Source of the DNA: Theropithecus gelada
Lineage: Eukaryota; Chordata; Mammalia; Primates; Cercopithecidae
NCBI RefSeq assembly: GCF_003255815.1
Contig: NC_037673.1
Coordinates: 162,243,427-162,307,426 of the forward strand
DNA length: 64,000 bases
Direction: 5' to 3'
Positions 61,001 through 64,000 of the stretch are shown here, piece after piece. Made by a program: the position numbers and the translations under genes. The first letter of the stretch is position 1; every line of letters starts with the position of its first letter. The notes beneath the pieces were generated by a model. That model saw only the letters and a program-made list of their open reading frames with translations. It had not been told where the DNA came from and did not search any database.

Positions 61001-61090
61001 TGTCAAAGAGACAGAAATAACAAATGTTGGCAAGGATACAGAGAAAGAGGAACTCTTATACACTGTTGGTGGGAATATAAATTAGTACAG
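58050..61090 (+). pseudogene. L1 ORF2 remnant (endonuclease / reverse transcriptase)
   Basis: ORF2p nicks DNA and reverse-transcribes L1 RNA. Starting blocks: 'ctatatgctgccttcaataa' and 'cagataaaacagactttaaa' (endonuclease side). The RT catalytic region is in the frame 59,583-59,786, where the expected Phe-Ala-Asp-Asp has become Phe-Ala-Asp-Asn ('SLFADNMIFIY'), losing a metal-binding residue. The C-terminal part is the longest frame, 60,594-61,085 (163 codons, 'IDQWDYIKLKKLLCSKQ'). An antisense Alu interrupts it at 58,690-58,905, with loss of flanking ORF2 sequence. Inactive. Confidence 0.85.
58690..58905 (-). mobile_element. Alu SINE, antisense, 5'-truncated, inside L1 ORF2
   Basis: Starts 'tttatttattattatttttt' and 'cagatggaggctcactgtgt' and stops at 'ccatgttaaccaggct', missing roughly the first 60 bp of the Alu. 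The L1 resumes with 'agagaaaacagataaatttc'. Confidence 0.92.
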
Positions 61091-61840
61091 CCATTATGGA
61101 AAACAATATGGAGGTTTCACAATAAAACTAAAAATAGAATTACCATATGATCCAGCAATCCTACTATTTGGCATTTCTGTAAAGGAAAGGAAATTAGTAT
61201 ATATAAGAGATATGTGCACATGTTTATTGCAACAATAGTCATAATAGCCTAGGTATGGAATCAATCTAAATGTCCATCAACAGATGAATGAATAAAGAAA
61301 ATGTGATATGTATATATATACACAATGGAATACTATTCTGTCATAAAAAAACAATGAAATTCTATCATTTACAGAAACATGGATGAACCTGGAGAATATT
61401 ATGTTAAATGAAATATGCCAGACAGAAAAATAAATAATTCATGTTCTCACTCAAATGTGGGAACTAAAAAAGTGGAGCTCATAGAACTACAGAGTAGAAT
61501 TTTGTTTACTGGAGGCCGAAAAATGTAGGAAGGATGAGGGGTAGAGAAAATTGTGTTAATGGATACAAAATTACAACTAAATAGCAAGACTAACTTTCTA
61601 GTGTTCTACAGCACTATAGGGTGACTATAGTTAACATTAATTTATTATATATTTTCAAATAGCTAGAAGATAAGATTTTGAATGTTCCCAACACAAAGAA
61701 ATAATAAATATTTGAGGTGATGCTTATGCCAATTATCTTGATTTGGTCATTACACATTGTATATATGTATCAAAATATTATACTCTATCTCATAAATATG
61801 TCCAATCATTACATGTCAGTTAAAAATATTTTCAGAATGA

Positions 61841-62630
61841 AGACCTGCTCCCTCAACATCTATTAAAGCCATTCAAAACATATCTCTAAGAAAAATATAA
61901 CCAATAGATCTTAAAAGTCTGTACCTGACTTCAGTACCTACTCATTTTGAGGGTAACACTCAAGAAAAGAATCAGTATTTTTATTTATTTATTTATTTTT
62001 TTCTTAGAGGTCTCCTTGACCGTTACACAAATTGCTGTACCTCCTTCATAATAACCTTACTACCCTAGTGTGGTTATGAATAGGGGAGTCCATTGTCAAA
62101 TATTGTCACATTCTTCCCTTAGAATAATTGATTTCTATTCAATTGGCATTTCACAGAACAATTTCTCTAGCTTTACTTACAAAAGTAACTGTCAAATTCC
62201 ACCACACAGAATTCAGTTACAATAACTTTATTAGAAACATGCATTAATCAAACATAAAATAAAAGATAACTCATACTTGAGACAGCAAGGTTTTCATAAA
62301 ATCACTTTCTGTCCTAGAAGCAGATGTCTGAGACATTTTCGTTAATAAAGATCACTAGATATACATCCTTACCAAAATAGAACATGTCCTATCATGCACT
62401 TTGAAAATAGATACAATTATTGTACTATATTCCTCCTTTATATATCTTTCTCAAGTTGTAAATTCTGAATTATTTCCTAGGGAAGAGAAAATGGGGAAAT
62501 AGTAGGTTCATATTAGAAAAAAAGTAAAATTATTTAAAAAATTTAAATAGGTAGTAAAATTTCAAAATATATAACTGTATTTCTGTCAACCAAAAAAATT
62601 TGTAGGTAAAAAGGGGGAAGTTAAATTAAA
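61841..62630. other. Intergenic stretch, nothing recognised
   Basis: No named repeat apart from a short (TTTA)n at 61,980-62,000. No gene. Confidence 0.5.
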
Positions 62631-62807
62631 GCAGTTTTTTGTTTTGTTTTGTTTTCTTTTGTTTTTTTGTTGTTGAGACAGAGTTTTGTTCTTGTTACCC
62701 AGGCTGGAGTGCAGTAGTGAGATCTCAGCTCACTGCAACCTCTGCCTCCCAGATTCAAGTGATTCTCCTGCCTCAGCCTCCAAAGTAGCTGAGATTTACA
62801 GGTGCTA
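62631..62807 (-). mobile_element. Alu SINE, antisense, 5'-truncated
   Basis: A (GTTTT)n-rich tail then 'gagacagagttttgttcttg' to 'gctgagatttacaggtgct', after which Alu similarity stops: about half an element. Confidence 0.93.
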
Positions 62808-63014
62808 TTGACTTCATTCTTAGAATCGTTCAATTTCATGTAGAGTATGTGAAAAACATTTAGAAAAATCTTTATTTTAACGTTATTGTTGAGAGACAAG
62901 TCAAGACTTGCCTTAAAAGTGTTCTTTGATTTATAAAAGAAAATATAAATGATTTTTTAAAAGCCACTCAGTTTTTATGAGAAATCTGATTGCATGAATC
63001 CCCTGTTTATCTCC

Positions 63015-64000
63015 CTTCATTCACTCAACACATATTTATCGAGTGTTTTCTATATTCCAAACACTATAGTAGGTCCTGTTGAACAAATATAGATCTGGAG
63101 TCTATGACGAAATTAGACCTGAACCCTAATGAAACTTACAGTTTAATGAAAGAGACAGATATTAAACAAATAATTATATTAATGATGGGACAAATGTTAT
63201 AAAGATAAATGTATTAGTCTGTTTTCATACTGCTATGAAGAACTGCCTGAGGCTGGGTAATTTATAAAGGAACGAGGTTTAATTGGGTCACAGTTACACA
63301 CGGCAGGGTAGGCCTCAGGAAACTTACAATCATGGCAGAAGGCAAAGGGGAAGCAAGGCACGATCTTCACAAGGCAGTAGGAAGGAGGAGTGCCCAGCAA
63401 AGGAGAAGAACCCCTTGTAAAACCATCAGATCTCGTGAGAACTCTCTCACTATCATGAGAACAGCATGAGGGAAACCACCCCCCATGATTCAATTACTTC
63501 CACCTGTTCTCTCCCTTAATACGTGGAGATTATGGGGACTACAATTCAAGATGAGATTTTGGTTGGGGGACACAGCCCAATCGTTTCAATAAATATGCCA
63601 CGTTAAAGACACATAACAGAGCCTTGACCGTGTGATGTTAAATAGGCTTGACTAACTGAGGAAGTTACAACTGAGCAGACATGTAAAAGATGAGTAGGTT
63701 GAGGCAGAATGGAATAGTAGTCTAGACGAACAGCACATGGAAAATCCTTCTGACAGGAGGAGCATAACATCCATGGAGAGCTGAGGAAGAGCCAGTGAGA
63801 CTTGAGCAGAGAGCAAGGGATGGAAAGTATGATTGGAAATGCATCAGAGAGGTTCCTCAGAATACATTTAAAGCTGTTGAAGATGTGATCATTTAAGGAG
63901 ACTGTATATAAAGAAAAGAAAGATGTCCCAGAATTGCCCTAAGACATGCCAGTCTGGGTAGAGGAGATTAATACTGCAAATGATAAAGAGCAACCAGGCA
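63015..64000 (-). mobile_element. L2 LINE, antisense, split by an MST LTR, runs off the window
   Basis: 'tcattcactcaacacatatt', 'cttacagtttaatgaaagag' and 'acagatattaaacaaataat' (63,015-63,209) are the antisense L2 3' end. After the LTR it continues with 'gaggaagttacaactgagca', 'gaacagcacatggaaaatcc' and 'gagacttgagcagagagcaa' to the window edge. Confidence 0.75.
63210..63588 (-). mobile_element. MST (MSTA/MSTB-type) MaLR solo LTR, antisense
   Basis: 'tgtattagtctgttttcata', 'gaggctgggtaatttataaa', 'cttacaatcatggcagaagg', 'catcagatctcgtgagaact' and 'atgagattttggttggggga' are the antisense MST LTR. ATAAA flanks it on both sides (63,205-63,209 and 63,589-63,593): a clean 5-bp target duplication. 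Confidence 0.92.

Larger units (their letters stand above)
47231..61840 (+). mobile_element. Near full-length L1 (L1MA/L1PB grade), interrupted by a provirus
   Basis: The 5' UTR starts 'gatcgctgactagaggcacc' and 'gtgcctcctctacaaagaag', characteristic of L1 5' ends, and runs to 48,311. The provirus sits at 48,312-56,424, after which the L1 resumes at 'caccctcagaaaaaccatgc' with the rest of the 5' UTR, ORF1 (about 56,600-57,600), the inter-ORF region with a GGAA array, ORF2 (about 58,050-61,090) and the 3' UTR ending 'catgtcagttaaaaat'. Without insertions it is about 6.3 kb, the length of a complete L1. Both ORFs are broken, so it cannot move. Confidence 0.88.

Noticed and set aside
60594..61085. 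163-codon protein-coding gene
   Set aside because: It matches the C-terminal part of L1 ORF2 within an otherwise degraded L1.
1..64000. Human origin of the window
   Set aside because: The youngest Alu has Old World monkey type changes. This relies on recalled consensus differences, so it is a strong inference and not proof.

Overview
This window is ordinary intergenic (or deep intronic) DNA of a primate, with no intact protein-coding gene and no RNA gene that I can support. The base composition is AT-rich, with full-length and decayed Alu, L1, L2, MIR, MaLR and ERV copies. One very fresh Alu on the minus strand at 29,989-30,289 carries changes typical of the Old World monkey AluYR lineage (a 'ggctagtttttt' stretch, 'cgcccgccacctcgcccgg', 'ttacaggcttgagcc'). 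I therefore read the source as a macaque/baboon-like catarrhine monkey, not a human. This rests on recalled consensus differences, not on a search.

Layout. 1-670: an Alu and an L1 3' end. 670-2,600: no recognised repeat. About 2,640-5,697: an unusually long L2 fragment split by an AluY whose tail has grown into a 210-bp pyrimidine microsatellite. 5.9-9.1 kb: a truncated Alu, a MIR, then about 2 kb of apparently unique sequence with the longest open stretch outside repeats (8,017-8,607). 9.57-10.1 kb: a solo class I LTR. 11.6-14.4 kb: an L1M piece, short MIRs, small satellites and an Alu. 16.18-19.19 kb: a complete MLT1A-type MaLR provirus (LTR-internal-LTR, minus strand) with two Alus in it. 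20-21.2 kb: two Alus and a MIR. 21.2-25.5 kb: mostly unique AT-rich DNA with half a MADE1. 25.56 kb: an Alu with clear target duplications. 26.65-29.97 kb: an MLT2-type LTR split by a full-length Tigger1 DNA transposon that is itself split by an Alu, followed at once by the AluYR copy. 30.6-31.26 kb: another solo ERV1 LTR. 32.6 kb: a GGAA array. 34-37 kb: an antisense L1M followed by an MLT1 LTR. 37.8-44.6 kb: a CR1/L3-like fragment, half a MADE1, a MIR, and two further MLT1 LTRs, one inside an L2. 45.7 kb: a 55-bp minisatellite.

47.23-61.84 kb is the most structured part: a near full-length sense L1 (L1MA/L1PB grade) whose 5' UTR is interrupted by an 8.1-kb minus-strand gammaretrovirus-like provirus (48,312-56,424). 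The provirus has two LTRs of 388 and 386 bp, a 5-bp target duplication GTCTC, and a primer-binding site matching tRNA-Phe at 16 of 18 positions, so I assign it to the HERV-F group. Its gag, pro, pol and env are all recognisable and all broken. 62.6-64 kb: a truncated Alu and an antisense L2 split by an MST LTR with an ATAAA target duplication.

Nothing here acts together as a gene system; the story is one of layered insertions. I looked for an undescribed system and did not find one. The best leads are the nested proviruses, the lineage-specific Alu, the 55-bp minisatellite, the composite Alu-tail satellite and a perfect 22-bp palindrome.
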